Below, piece by piece: positions 1-8,212 of a stretch of 14,434 nt of DNA. This DNA is from Isotricha intestinalis (Eukaryota; Ciliophora; Litostomatea; Vestibuliferida; Isotrichidae): contig JAJJLU010000907.1 of assembly GCA_023807065.1 (NCBI GenBank), forward strand, positions 1 through 14,434, written 5' to 3'. Each line of letters starts with the position of its first letter. Position 1 is the first letter of the stretch. The translations under genes and the position numbers were made by a program. The notes under the pieces were generated by a model, which did no database searches, was not told where the DNA came from, and saw nothing but the letters and a program-made list of their open reading frames with translations.

Positions 1-1080
1 TTTAATGTTTATATATCTTCAATTAATTTGGAAATTTTTCTTCAATTTATAATTATTAAAAACAGAAAAAACTTCAGTAAAATAATAATCATCTTTTTTT
101 TGCAATTCTTCTATCAACTTTTTCTTTTTATTTCATCACTTTGACCTTAATTATATCTAAAATTTATTTTTTAAATATTTATTTTTTTTTGAAGAAACTC
201 ATCTATAATTATTATTATTACTTAAATTATTATAGTAAAGTGTTTATTTTTGAATAAAATATCATAAATTCATAAAATATATAAATAATGAAATAAAAGA
301 ATTCATCACAAGTATAATATACAATTCAAATCTTTCTTCTGGTTTATATAAATTATCCATTTCCATATTTTGTTTTATGAAATAATATATTTCTATTTTG
401 ATTTTTTGATAGTAAATACTCTATTCCTAATAATTTGTTATATTATTCTACAATTAAATAAATTTAATATCTTTTGGACTTTTAATTTTAAATCAATTAT
501 AATTCTGATTTTAAAAGATTTATTTTATTCCTTTTAAAGTAATTATCTATTTTTATGGTTTCATAATTTATATCTCCCCTAAATTAAGATACAATTTAAT
601 TTTTTACTAATCCCATATATTTCTTCTTTTTTTATGGCATTTTTATTTAATAAGCCTAATTCTACTAGCTATCTTTATTAGTAAACATTCTTGTAAATGT
701 TAGTTTTAATATAAAAAGAAAATATATCTCTTTCTATTAGTTTTTTCAATTTTCAAGGATGAAAATTATCTTGATTCTGTTATAATCTGTTTATATATAA
801 AATTGCTTGTTTAAGGGTTTTTTTTTAGTTTTATTATCATCTAATATAAATATTTTAACTTCATATATAATATATTTTTTTTATTTACTATCTATAGAAA
901 ATATTTTATCAATCTTAAGTTTTTCATAATTTTTTAAAATTGTAAAAATAATCTTCTTTAAAAAGACTATTGGTGTCTATTATTCATTGAAATTTGAAAT
1001 ACTTAGAATTCTGGAATTAAATATAAGTTAGTCATTATTTATTAAATTATAAAATACAATTTTTATCAATTATTATTTGA
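1..1080 (-). pseudogene. Decayed coding region, many in-frame TAA/TAG, unknown product
   Basis: No frame is open, but the minus strand keeps runs of protein-like sequence. Going 5'->3' on that strand: about 940-745 reads YEKLKIDKIFSIDSK, stop, KKYIIYEVKIFILDDNK; about 750-556 reads KKLIERDIFSFYIKTNIY and then, after several stops, LVELGLLNKNAIKKEE; about 567-330 reads NYFKRNKINLLKSEL and YNKLLGIEYLLSKNQNRN in one frame broken only by TAA; about 167-1 reads GQSDEIKRK and, after a one-base shift, KLIEELQKKDDYYFTEVF. Most breaks are TAA or TAG, a few are TGA, and the frame changes at least three times. Charged, Leu/Ile-rich composition with normal codon choice separates it from the simple A/T runs at 1080-1520. 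I do not recognise the family, and it may be more than one gene. The 440 bases from 1081 to the next start hold nothing else visible. Confidence 0.45.
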
Positions 1081-1520
1081 TAAAAATTTCCTAAAAACAT
1101 AAAATTCATAGAGAAAACAAATCAATCATATCATAGTTTTCTATAAAATTTTCTGAAAAAAGTTATAAAAATACATCATGATTTTTTTAACATATTATTT
1201 AAAAACAAAATAAAGTATATTATCTAATCATATTTAAAAAATTATTTTTTTCTATAAATTCGATATTAAAATATTTAAAAATAATTAATTATTAAATAAA
1301 GATTTTGCTAATTATAACGATAATTAAATCAAAAAACTAAATTTATAAAATTACTTTTGGAAAATATTTAAATATTATTTGAAATAAATTTACAAAAACT
1401 CAATAAATAATTTTGAACAAAATAACATCTATTTTAATTTTTATTAAAAAAATATATCAACTGATTAAGAATATTTTTAGTCAATTAAATAGTTCAAAAA
1501 AAATAATATAAATAGAAGAA

Positions 1521-3251
1521 ATGGAAATTTGGGAAGAATATAAAAAAGAAAAAATGATTAATTCAAATAATTATAGTAAGATTTACCAAGTAAAAGATAT
1601 AAAAAATGGTAATTATTTTATCATCAAAGAAATTAACAAAAAAAAATATAAAGATATTTTTAATAAAGATTTTGAAGAAGATTTTATAAGCAAAAATGTA
1701 TTATTTAAAAGATATATTAATGCAAATAATTATTATTATATAATAATGGAAAAATATTTATGTAATTTAGAAGAATATTTATTAATAAGAGAAGACTCAT
1801 TATCAATTGAAGAAATAAAAGATATTTTAATTCAAATAAATAAATATTTAATACAAAATAATAAAATAAATTTGAAATTATCAAATATTGTGATTTGTTT
1901 AAATAAAATAAATAAAACAAAAATAAAAATATTAAATTATAAAGAAGAACAATTTTCATTTAGAAATTTAGGAATAATAATATATTATATGTTATTTAAA
2001 AGTAAAAATTATGATAAAAATAAAAATATTTTTGATGAAGATTTAAAAGATTTAATGACTAAATTAATAAATGAAAAAATTACATTTGAAGATTATTTTA
2101 ATCATTCATTCTTTTTAAAAAGAAATAAAATAATTAAATTAAAGAATCTACCTTATTTTAATTTTAAATGTTTAAAACATTCTTTAATGAAAGATTCATA
2201 TTGTATTAATTGTAAAAGAAATATTTGTAATGATTGTTTAAATGAACATTATGACCATCACATTATTTCTTTTGAAGATATAGGATTAAATGATAAAGAA
2301 AAAGAAGAAATTAATGAATCAATTAAAATTTTTGAGAATAATATAGAACAAATGAAAAATAATCTTAAAAGATTTATTAATCAAATGAAAGAAATAAAAA
2401 ATAATAAGAATATTTATGAAAATGATTATTTAAATAATTATAAAAAATTTTATATCAATTATATAAATGATTTAAGTGAAAATTTAAATGTTTTAAATTT
2501 TATTGATTTAATTGATTTTTCAAAGATGATATGTGAATATGAAATTAAAAGAGCAGATTTAAAAAAAGAAATTAGAATATTAAATTGTTATGAAGAAGCT
2601 AAACAAAAAGAAGAATATTTATTTGGAATTAATAATAAAGAAGAAATATTAAAAAATTGTAAATTATATGTTAATGATGAAAAAAAGGATTTTTGTTTTA
2701 AATTTACATTTACAAAAGAAGGTAAATATATAATAAAAATTATATCAATTAAACCTTTAGTAAATATAAACTATATGTTTTCTTCTTGTTCTTCTTTAAT
2801 TTCTTTAAATTTATCTAATTTTATTTCTAATAGTGTTAACAATATGAGTAATTGTTTTTATTATTGTTCTTCTTTAACTTCTTTAAATTTATCTAATTTT
2901 AAAACAAATAATGTTAAAGATATGAGTAAAATGTTTTCTTCTTGTTTTTCTTTAAAATCATTAAATTTATCTAATTTTAATACTATTAATGTAACTAATA
3001 TGAATAAAATGTTTTCTGGTTGCTATTCTTTAACTTCTTTAAATTTATCTAATTTTAATACTATTAATGTAACTAATATGAGTGGTATGTTTTCTTCTTG
3101 TTCTTCTTTAAAATCTTTAAATTTATCTAATTTTAAAACTGATAATGTTAATAATATGGAAGAAATGTTCTTAAATCTTAACAATAATGTTAAAATGATA
3201 ACTCGTGATGAAAAATTATTAAATGAATTTAAGGAAAAAAATCAATATTAA
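1521..3251 (+). CDS. Pseudokinase / B-box zinc finger / BspA-like LRR fusion protein
   Basis: A 576-residue protein in three parts. Residues 9-200 follow a protein kinase fold: a strand pair with the ATP lysine context (NYFIIKEINK, K36), a hinge-like YIIMEKYLCNLEEYL, and a C-lobe with FRNLGIIIYYMLF and a final EDYFNHSFF. The catalytic loop reads KINLKLSNI where HRDLKPxN is expected, and the DFG position reads LNYKE, so it looks catalytically dead. Residues 217-247 are B-box-like: C217, H220, C228, C231, C236, C239, H243, H246/H247. A charged helical linker (258-350) follows, then a short beta-rich block (about 385-415) and five 26-residue BspA-like (DUF285) repeats from 419, each with LNLSNF and a Met-Phe-x-x-Cys element. 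No signal peptide or membrane segment is seen, so a cytoplasmic scaffold or binding role is inferred. Start: first ATG after an A-rich leader. It stands alone between non-coding stretches. Confidence 0.85.
   Translation: MEIWEEYKKEKMINSNNYSKIYQVKDIKNGNYFIIKEINKKKYKDIFNKDFEEDFISKNVLFKRYINANNYYYIIMEKYLCNLEEYLLIREDSLSIEEIKDILIQINKYLIQNNKINLKLSNIVICLNKINKTKIKILNYKEEQFSFRNLGIIIYYMLFKSKNYDKNKNIFDEDLKDLMTKLINEKITFEDYFNHSFFLKRNKIIKLKNLPYFNFKCLKHSLMKDSYCINCKRNICNDCLNEHYDHHIISFEDIGLNDKEKEEINESIKIFENNIEQMKNNLKRFINQMKEIKNNKNIYENDYLNNYKKFYINYINDLSENLNVLNFIDLIDFSKMICEYEIKRADLKKEIRILNCYEEAKQKEEYLFGINNKEEILKNCKLYVNDEKKDFCFKFTFTKEGKYIIKIISIKPLVNINYMFSSCSSLISLNLSNFISNSVNNMSNCFYYCSSLTSLNLSNFKTNNVKDMSKMFSSCFSLKSLNLSNFNTINVTNMNKMFSGCYSLTSLNLSNFNTINVTNMSGMFSSCSSLKSLNLSNFKTDNVNNMEEMFLNLNNNVKMITRDEKLLNEFKEKNQY
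2775..3170 (+). repeat. Five 78-bp tandem repeats encoding BspA-like LRR units
   Basis: LNLSNF recurs at residues 429, 455, 481, 507 and 533 of the host protein, an exact 26-codon (78-bp) period. The third and fourth units share 43 identical consecutive bases (2961-3003 and 3039-3081), including synonymous positions, which points to recent duplication or gene conversion. The other units differ more. Confidence 0.85.
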
Positions 3252-4613
3252 GTTTATATATATTGTAAAACTAAATTATATTAATATTTTAATCATATAA
3301 TAAGTATCATAGACTCTATAAAAATATTATTTTCAAAAACAATAGTTATTGTAATTTTATTTGGAAAAAAAGATGATAATATAAAAAAATAAAATTAAAA
3401 TACTATTTTTATTTAAATGATTTCTTATTAAATTTAATAGTAAAATATGTTTTATAATTATTATATTATTAATAATTTATTAAAGACATAACAAAAGAAT
3501 AAATTATTTTAAAATTAATAAAAATAAATATAATATTTAAATAAAAATAATAATATATTTTTTATAACTAATAATAATTTTCAAGGAAATGACTTAGTAA
3601 ATAATTAATTATCTTTGAAAATTTTAAATAATAAATAAATTAAGATTATATTATTTATTATGTATATAGATTATCTATTATTATTATAATAGAAGAAATA
3701 ATCTTTTAATTATATTTTTTATTTTATAATATAAAAAACTTGATGAAACAATGATTAAATATTAATTGTATTTTTTAATTTCTTTTTAGATTATGAAATA
3801 AAGATGTTTAATTTAAAGAAACCATTATAATTATTTTCTTCATTTAATTTTTTATTCTTTTTTTCCTTTTTTTTGAAAAATAGACATTAAAAACTAATTT
3901 TTTTAAATGATAAGTAAAGATTTTTTTATTTATATGATTATTTATGAAACATTTATCAATATTTATTGATGAATCAAAAAATTTCATTGAAAAAAACTTT
4001 CTTTTTTTAAAAAAAATAATTAATAATTTCAAAATAATATATCAATAATAAAATAAAGGGCAAAACTGTAAAAAAGGGATAATTAATTTCAAAGCCTTTT
4101 TATTTTTTAGAAACAAGAAATCTGATTTATTGAAAAAATTATTATTTTAACTTATTATCTTTGAAAAGAAAAATTTAGAATTCTTTTCTCAATAAAAGCT
4201 AAATATTCTTTTTATTTCATTTTAAATTTTAATCTTAAATTATTTATTCAATTCAAACACAAAATCAAAAAAACAAAAAAATTCAAAAAAAAAATAAACA
4301 TTAAAAGATATAATCGTTAAAATAAATTATTTAAAAAAATATTATCCCTCTCTTTTATAAAATTTATTTTTTACTTTAAAAAAACATCAAAAAGAAATTT
4401 CAAACAAAAAAAGTAAATTTAAAATATCTAAAAAGTAAAAATATGTTAAAAAAATAAAGTGAAAAATCTAATGAGTAAAAAGAATCAACAGAAAAATTGA
4501 AAAATTAAAACGAATATTATGAAAAATAAAATTATTTTTATGTTTAAAAAAAAGTCTATTTTTTTAAGGAGTATATAATCAAACAAAAAAATGTTAAATA
4601 ATAAAAAAATAAT
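3252..4613. other. Intergenic region with no supported gene
   Basis: About 1.36 kb of A/T-rich DNA between two plus-strand genes. It is dominated by oligo-A and oligo-T runs (for example around 4260-4300) and short AT repeats. No tRNA-like box, long open frame or clear decayed protein was found. A minus-strand frame with an ATG at 3987 and a stop at 3844 gives 47 Lys/Phe/Ile-rich residues and is treated as chance. The last 200 bases are A-rich on the coding strand, as is usual for leaders in this window. Confidence 0.6.
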
Positions 4614-5657
4614 ATGATAGAATATTCTTATTTATTATATCCAAGAGAAGAAGAAGAAAAAGAAAATGAAAATGAAGAAATGAATTTATTTTTAAATGAT
4701 GATTTTTTAAAATTTAAAAAAGTATTTTCAGAAAAAGATGATCAAAATATTTATAAAGAAGAATCTAGAGAAAATGAGACAAATATTTCTGAAATAGAAG
4801 AAAATTCAAATTTATATTATTTATCAAATAAATCTAATGATGAGATAATTTTATATAATAAAAATAATATTAAATTAAGTAAAAGAGGAAGAAAAAAAAA
4901 ATCAGAAAAAAATCAATTTCAATGTATTATTGGAAATAAATTTAAAGAACATAATAAATTTAAACCTGATAATATTCGAATAAAAATTAAAACTCATTAT
5001 CATAATTTTATTCTTAATTTTTTTAATGATTTCATTAAATCAAAATTCACTATTCAAAGATATAAATTTAGAAAAATTTCTTATTCAATTACTAAAGATG
5101 TTACAGTTAAAAATAATTTAAATTTAATGAATATGACTTTAAAAAAATTTTTAAGTCAAAGAATTTCTAAAAAATATAAATGTGATTATAATCAAAATGA
5201 AAAAACTATTAATGCACTTTTACAAATGTTTAAAAATGAAAATGATAAGAATTTATTTAATATTAATTATGCAGATTTTTATAATCAATTTTATTTGGCT
5301 AAAAATAAAGATGAAATTATTAATAAATTTGGTTTACAAAATAGAACTGAATTTTTTTATGATTTTATTCAAAGAATCAATCAAAAAAATTATGAAATTA
5401 GTTTAATTGATATTGCTGAAAATCATTTTGTTAGTTATTTTTCAAGAAATACTTATTCTAAATTTAGTCAATTTAATTTTAATATTAATGAAGAAAATAA
5501 AATTGAACAATTATCTCGAAAAATATTTAATGTTAAAAATTATACTAAAGAAAATATGAATTTAGAAAATAAAGATAAGAAAAAAATAAATGATTGTGAT
5601 TTTCATTTTTTAAAAAGAAAAAGAGAATTAGAAAATAATAAAATTGATGAAGAATAA
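4614..5657 (+). CDS. AT-hook-like basic protein, ciliate-type uncharacterised family
   Basis: A 347-residue soluble protein. The N-terminal 85 residues are acidic and low in complexity (EEEEKENENEE near residue 12). A basic KRGRKKK patch (about 90-97) resembles an AT-hook or nuclear localisation signal. Next comes the part I believe is conserved: HNKFKPDNIRIKIKTHYHNF with FNDFIKSKF and later YKFRKISYSITKDV, then FLSQRISKKYK. From memory, a similar order (RGRKKK, HxKFxxDNIxxKIxxH, then FINDxxK) occurs in many uncharacterised ciliate proteins; this is recalled, not checked. The C-terminal half is helical and polar and ends with a second basic patch (LKRKRE). A nuclear, possibly DNA-associated role is inferred from the basic motif only. 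Codon use matches the other intact genes. Start: the ATG at 4614, after an A-rich leader; no better upstream Met is in frame. Confidence 0.8.
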   Translation: MIEYSYLLYPREEEEKENENEEMNLFLNDDFLKFKKVFSEKDDQNIYKEESRENETNISEIEENSNLYYLSNKSNDEIILYNKNNIKLSKRGRKKKSEKNQFQCIIGNKFKEHNKFKPDNIRIKIKTHYHNFILNFFNDFIKSKFTIQRYKFRKISYSITKDVTVKNNLNLMNMTLKKFLSQRISKKYKCDYNQNEKTINALLQMFKNENDKNLFNINYADFYNQFYLAKNKDEIINKFGLQNRTEFFYDFIQRINQKNYEISLIDIAENHFVSYFSRNTYSKFSQFNFNINEENKIEQLSRKIFNVKNYTKENMNLENKDKKKINDCDFHFLKRKRELENNKIDEE

Positions 5658-5944
5658 ATTTGAATTATTTATGTAAATCAATTAAAATTTAAACAATTAG
5701 ATGATGAACTATAATAATAGTTTTAAAACAGATATAAATTATTCAAATAATTTAATATTATTAATCTTGAGTCACATATTTGAGATTATAATTATTTAAT
5801 ATGTGACTTTGGCTAATTAAAAATTTAAAAAAAAAACAAAATATAAATTAAAATATAATAATATCAAAATTTATAATATTATTTAATTTTTTTCTTATTT
5901 ATTAAAATTCATTAATTATCTTTTACATATTTTTTAATTCTTAA
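5658..5944. other. Intergenic spacer downstream of the AT-hook gene
   Basis: Just under 300 bases of A/T-rich DNA. Its only distinct element is the inverted repeat at 5770-5808; no gene is seen. Confidence 0.55.
5770..5808. repeat. Perfect 11-bp inverted repeat, 17-nt loop
   Basis: AGTCACATATT (5770-5780) and AATATGTGACT (5798-5808) are exact reverse complements around a 17-nt A/T spacer. The arms contain GTCAC/GTGAC, unusually G/C-rich for this spacer. It lies 112 bases past the stop of the upstream gene. It could form a transcript hairpin, be a protein-binding palindrome, or be the remnant of a small inverted-repeat element; no second copy was seen in the window. Confidence 0.6.
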
Positions 5945-6660
5945 ATTGTTTATCTTAAGAAACATTTATTAAATAAATCTTTATTTTTCATAGCATTTTC
6001 ATTAACATTAGAAATTCCTATTAAAGGAAGAAAATTAGAATCATTTTCTTTATTATTAATAAATTAAAAAGATTACAATATCAAAAAATAATATTTAATA
6101 TAGGAAGCTAATTATAATAAAAATTGGTATTCTTATTCTCAAGTAAGTGAAACTTGGTTTTGGAATAAATAGATTAATAGAAAATGTAACAACATTAATT
6201 TTACACAGAAAAATAAAGATTCTTGTGTTTTTCAAAGAGAAGTTAAATAAACTAATATCAATAAATTTATTAGAGGTGAAATTTTAATTTTTTTTTGATT
6301 TTGAAATTAGAGTTATTAATATGGAGCATATTGTTTGAGAATTATTTAATATTAAACCTAAAATAAGTTTTATTCCTCAAATATTATTAATATGGTTTGA
6401 AAAAAATATGCTTAAGATATGTTTTGAAAATTTATTAAAATTGCTTAAAAAATAGGTAATGATTATTAAAATAAAAATTTTTTTCAAATTGATTTTGGAT
6501 TTATAATTATATTACTAATTAAGTTAGTATTATTTAAGTTATAAAGATTTTGAAAAAACGATTATGGAAAAAAAAAAGAAAAGTTTTGATAATGAGCCTA
6601 ATTTACAAATTTAATTATAGTTTTATAAATTATGTTTAATCCTATTTTATATTTAATTCT
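5945..6660 (+). pseudogene. Decayed gene, unknown product
   Basis: One frame runs from 5945 to 6298 (118 codons) and is clearly protein-like, but it carries TAA, TAA, TAG, TAG and TAA: pieces read YLKKHLLNKSLFFIAFSL, IPIKGRKLESFSLLLIN, NWYSYSQVSETWFWNK and KDSCVFQREVK. After a T-run near 6290 the frame shifts by one and continues 6297-6455 as DFEIRVINMEHIV, TGA, ELFNIKPKISFIPQILL and MLKICFENLLKLLKK. A third piece, IMEKKKKSFDNEPNLQI, lies near 6560-6615. A GT..AG segment of exactly 30 nt at 6143-6172 could be an intron and would remove one TAG. Tryptophan and cysteine content argue against random A/T sequence. I do not recognise the family. Confidence 0.5.
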
Positions 6661-6699
6661 TTTTTAAATAAGTTATTTATTTTTATTGTGATGATTCAT

Positions 6700-7016
6700 T
6701 CAATTGCCTTTCAATATTTTTTGAAATTCATCCTTAATATAATCAAAATATGAATTAATATTAATATCTTTATTTGTAAAATTAGCAATTTTATCAATTA
6801 AATGTTGAATAAACTCATTTTTTTTTCAATTATTTCATTACAAGTTTCATTTTGAATTTTATGTTTTTATATTATTTAAAAAAGATAAATGATTTCATTA
6901 TTATTTAAATGTTGAATGTCAATATAATTCTCATTAAAATTTCCTATAAAATAATTTATTTCATCTTTACATAAAATATCATTATATATTTGTATAAATT
7001 TATTCAACTTTATCAT
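6700..7016 (-). pseudogene. Short decayed gene next to the telomere-like junction
   Basis: On the minus strand an ATG at 7016 opens MIKLNKFIQIYNDILCKDE, followed by INYFIGNFNENYIDIQHLNN. TAA stops fall near 6885 and 6875. After KHKIQNETCNEIIEK the frame shifts inside an A-run (about 6820), and the coding signal resumes as NEFIQHLIDKIANFTNKD and YFDYIKDEFQKILKGN, ending at TGA 6702-6700. Without the two TAA codons and one shift it would be about 105 residues. The family is not recognised. Its start lies only 70 bases from the telomere-like tract at 7086. Confidence 0.5.
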
Positions 7017-7085
7017 AAAGTTTTTTAATTAAAAAACAATTTTTTTTTTATTTTATAATAAGAAAAAATTAAAATAAGAAAAATA

Positions 7086-7109
7086 GGGATTGGGTCCAAT
7101 CCTCAATCC
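7086..7109. repeat. Internal telomere-like repeats, G-rich facing C-rich
   Basis: GGGATTGGG (7086-7094) is followed after one T by CCAATCCTCAATCC (7096-7109). GGATTGG (7087-7093) and CCAATCC (7096-7102) are exact inverted copies around GT. The unit matches the GGGGATT repeat at the right end of the window, slightly degenerate. G-strand then C-strand, reading 5'->3', is the order made when a right chromosome end meets a left one. Few other runs this rich in G/C occur in the window. Confidence 0.7.
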
Positions 7110-7314
7110 ATTTTTAATTTAATGATTTTTATCTTATTTATTTTTTTTAAAAAATATATTATAAAAATTTATTTTTTTTAAAAGCAGTTAAAATCAAATA
7201 AAAATAAATTTAATTTAAATATAGTTTACTAAAAAAAAATTTTTAGATTACGTGTCCTTTTTTAAAAAATAGTTATTTTATTACTAGAAAAGCCAATGTT
7301 AAAATAGATATTAA

Positions 7315-8091
7315 ATGAAAACTATATTATTTATCTTATGTTTCACTTTCAGCTTTTCCTTTTATCATAATTTGAAAATCGGAATCGAAGTGATAAACAA
7401 TTTTCAATATTATTATTCAACTTTATCTAAAGCAGTCGATGAAATGATTAAAATAAAATCAAACTCAGAAAATAAAAATAATTCAAAAAATGATGAAGAT
7501 TTAAATGAATTAAAAAATTATATTAAAACTATTATAAAATTTTTAGGAAATTATGAAAATGAAAAAGAAAAAATAAATAAACTGAAAGAATTATTAGATA
7601 GGTTAGAAAATTTTGACCATTTATCTACAATTTTAGGCGGAGCTGTATTTGTTGGTGAAAGAGTTACAAACAATTTTATAAAAAATGCTGGAAAATCAAT
7701 AAGTGATATGCAAAAGACTTTTTGTAATGAAAATATGTGCAGTATTCCAACTAAAAAAATGAAAGATACAATAGGTTCAATTTCACAAAATTATCAATTT
7801 ACTAAAAATGTGGGTAATATTTTTACAGGATTAGGAATAATAGGCCAAGGATATTCATTTTATTCTAATTTTAATCAAAAATTTAAAAAATGCAATAATA
7901 AAAATGCAGATGCTGCTGCTAAAGCTTTATTAGAAACTGGAGCTAATACAGCAAAAAATCTTGCTTCTTCTTATTTTGGAACTGCGTTAGGAACGCTTAT
8001 TCCTATCCAAATTGCTGGTCCTGTTCTTGGAGGAATAATTGGAAATTATGTTGGTAATTTATTCAATTCACAAATAGATATTGATTGTTAA
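7315..8091 (+). CDS. Secreted protein with C-terminal glycine zipper, unknown function
   Basis: A 258-residue protein. Residues 1-17 form a classical signal peptide (basic start, then ILFILCFTFSFSF), so entry to the secretory pathway is likely. Residues 45-100 are charged and helical (Lys/Glu/Asn). From 103 it turns small-residue and glycine rich: LGGAVFVGERV, then VGNIFTGLGIIGQGYSFY (166-183) and a hydrophobic C-terminus. G235, G239, G243 and G247 are spaced as GxxxGxxxGxxxG, a glycine zipper typical of packed membrane helices; G222 and G226 form another GxxxG. Cysteines outside the signal are C137, C142, C192 and C258 (the last residue), an even number that could form two disulfides. Membrane insertion or pore formation is possible but inferred; a membrane-anchored coat or food-vacuole protein is equally possible. 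It uses more G/C-containing codons (GGC, GCG, ACG, CTT) than its neighbours, which may mean strong expression or transfer. Start: first ATG, directly before the signal. Confidence 0.8.
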   Translation: MKTILFILCFTFSFSFYHNLKIGIEVINNFQYYYSTLSKAVDEMIKIKSNSENKNNSKNDEDLNELKNYIKTIIKFLGNYENEKEKINKLKELLDRLENFDHLSTILGGAVFVGERVTNNFIKNAGKSISDMQKTFCNENMCSIPTKKMKDTIGSISQNYQFTKNVGNIFTGLGIIGQGYSFYSNFNQKFKKCNNKNADAAAKALLETGANTAKNLASSYFGTALGTLIPIQIAGPVLGGIIGNYVGNLFNSQIDIDC

Positions 8092-8212
8092 ATAATTAAT
8101 AAAATATTATTTCTATATCTAAGATTTTTATTTTAAAAACAAATATTTATAAAATAAAAAAAATTTATTAGAAAAAATATTATATATTTTACATAATAAA
8201 TATATTACAAAA

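Noticed and set aside
1717..1959. Minus-strand hydrophobic frame
   Set aside because: Lies wholly inside the pseudokinase gene on the opposite strand; its Leu/Tyr/Phe composition mirrors A/T-rich codons.
3844..4032. Minus-strand open frame of 62 codons
   Set aside because: It opens at TTG; the first ATG is at 3987, leaving 47 Lys/Phe/Ile-rich residues of the type chance A/T sequence gives. No flanking support.
5182..5406. Plus-strand overlapping frame inside the AT-hook gene
   Set aside because: A +1 shadow with Met/Ile/Lys-only composition, while the main frame has the recognisable motifs.
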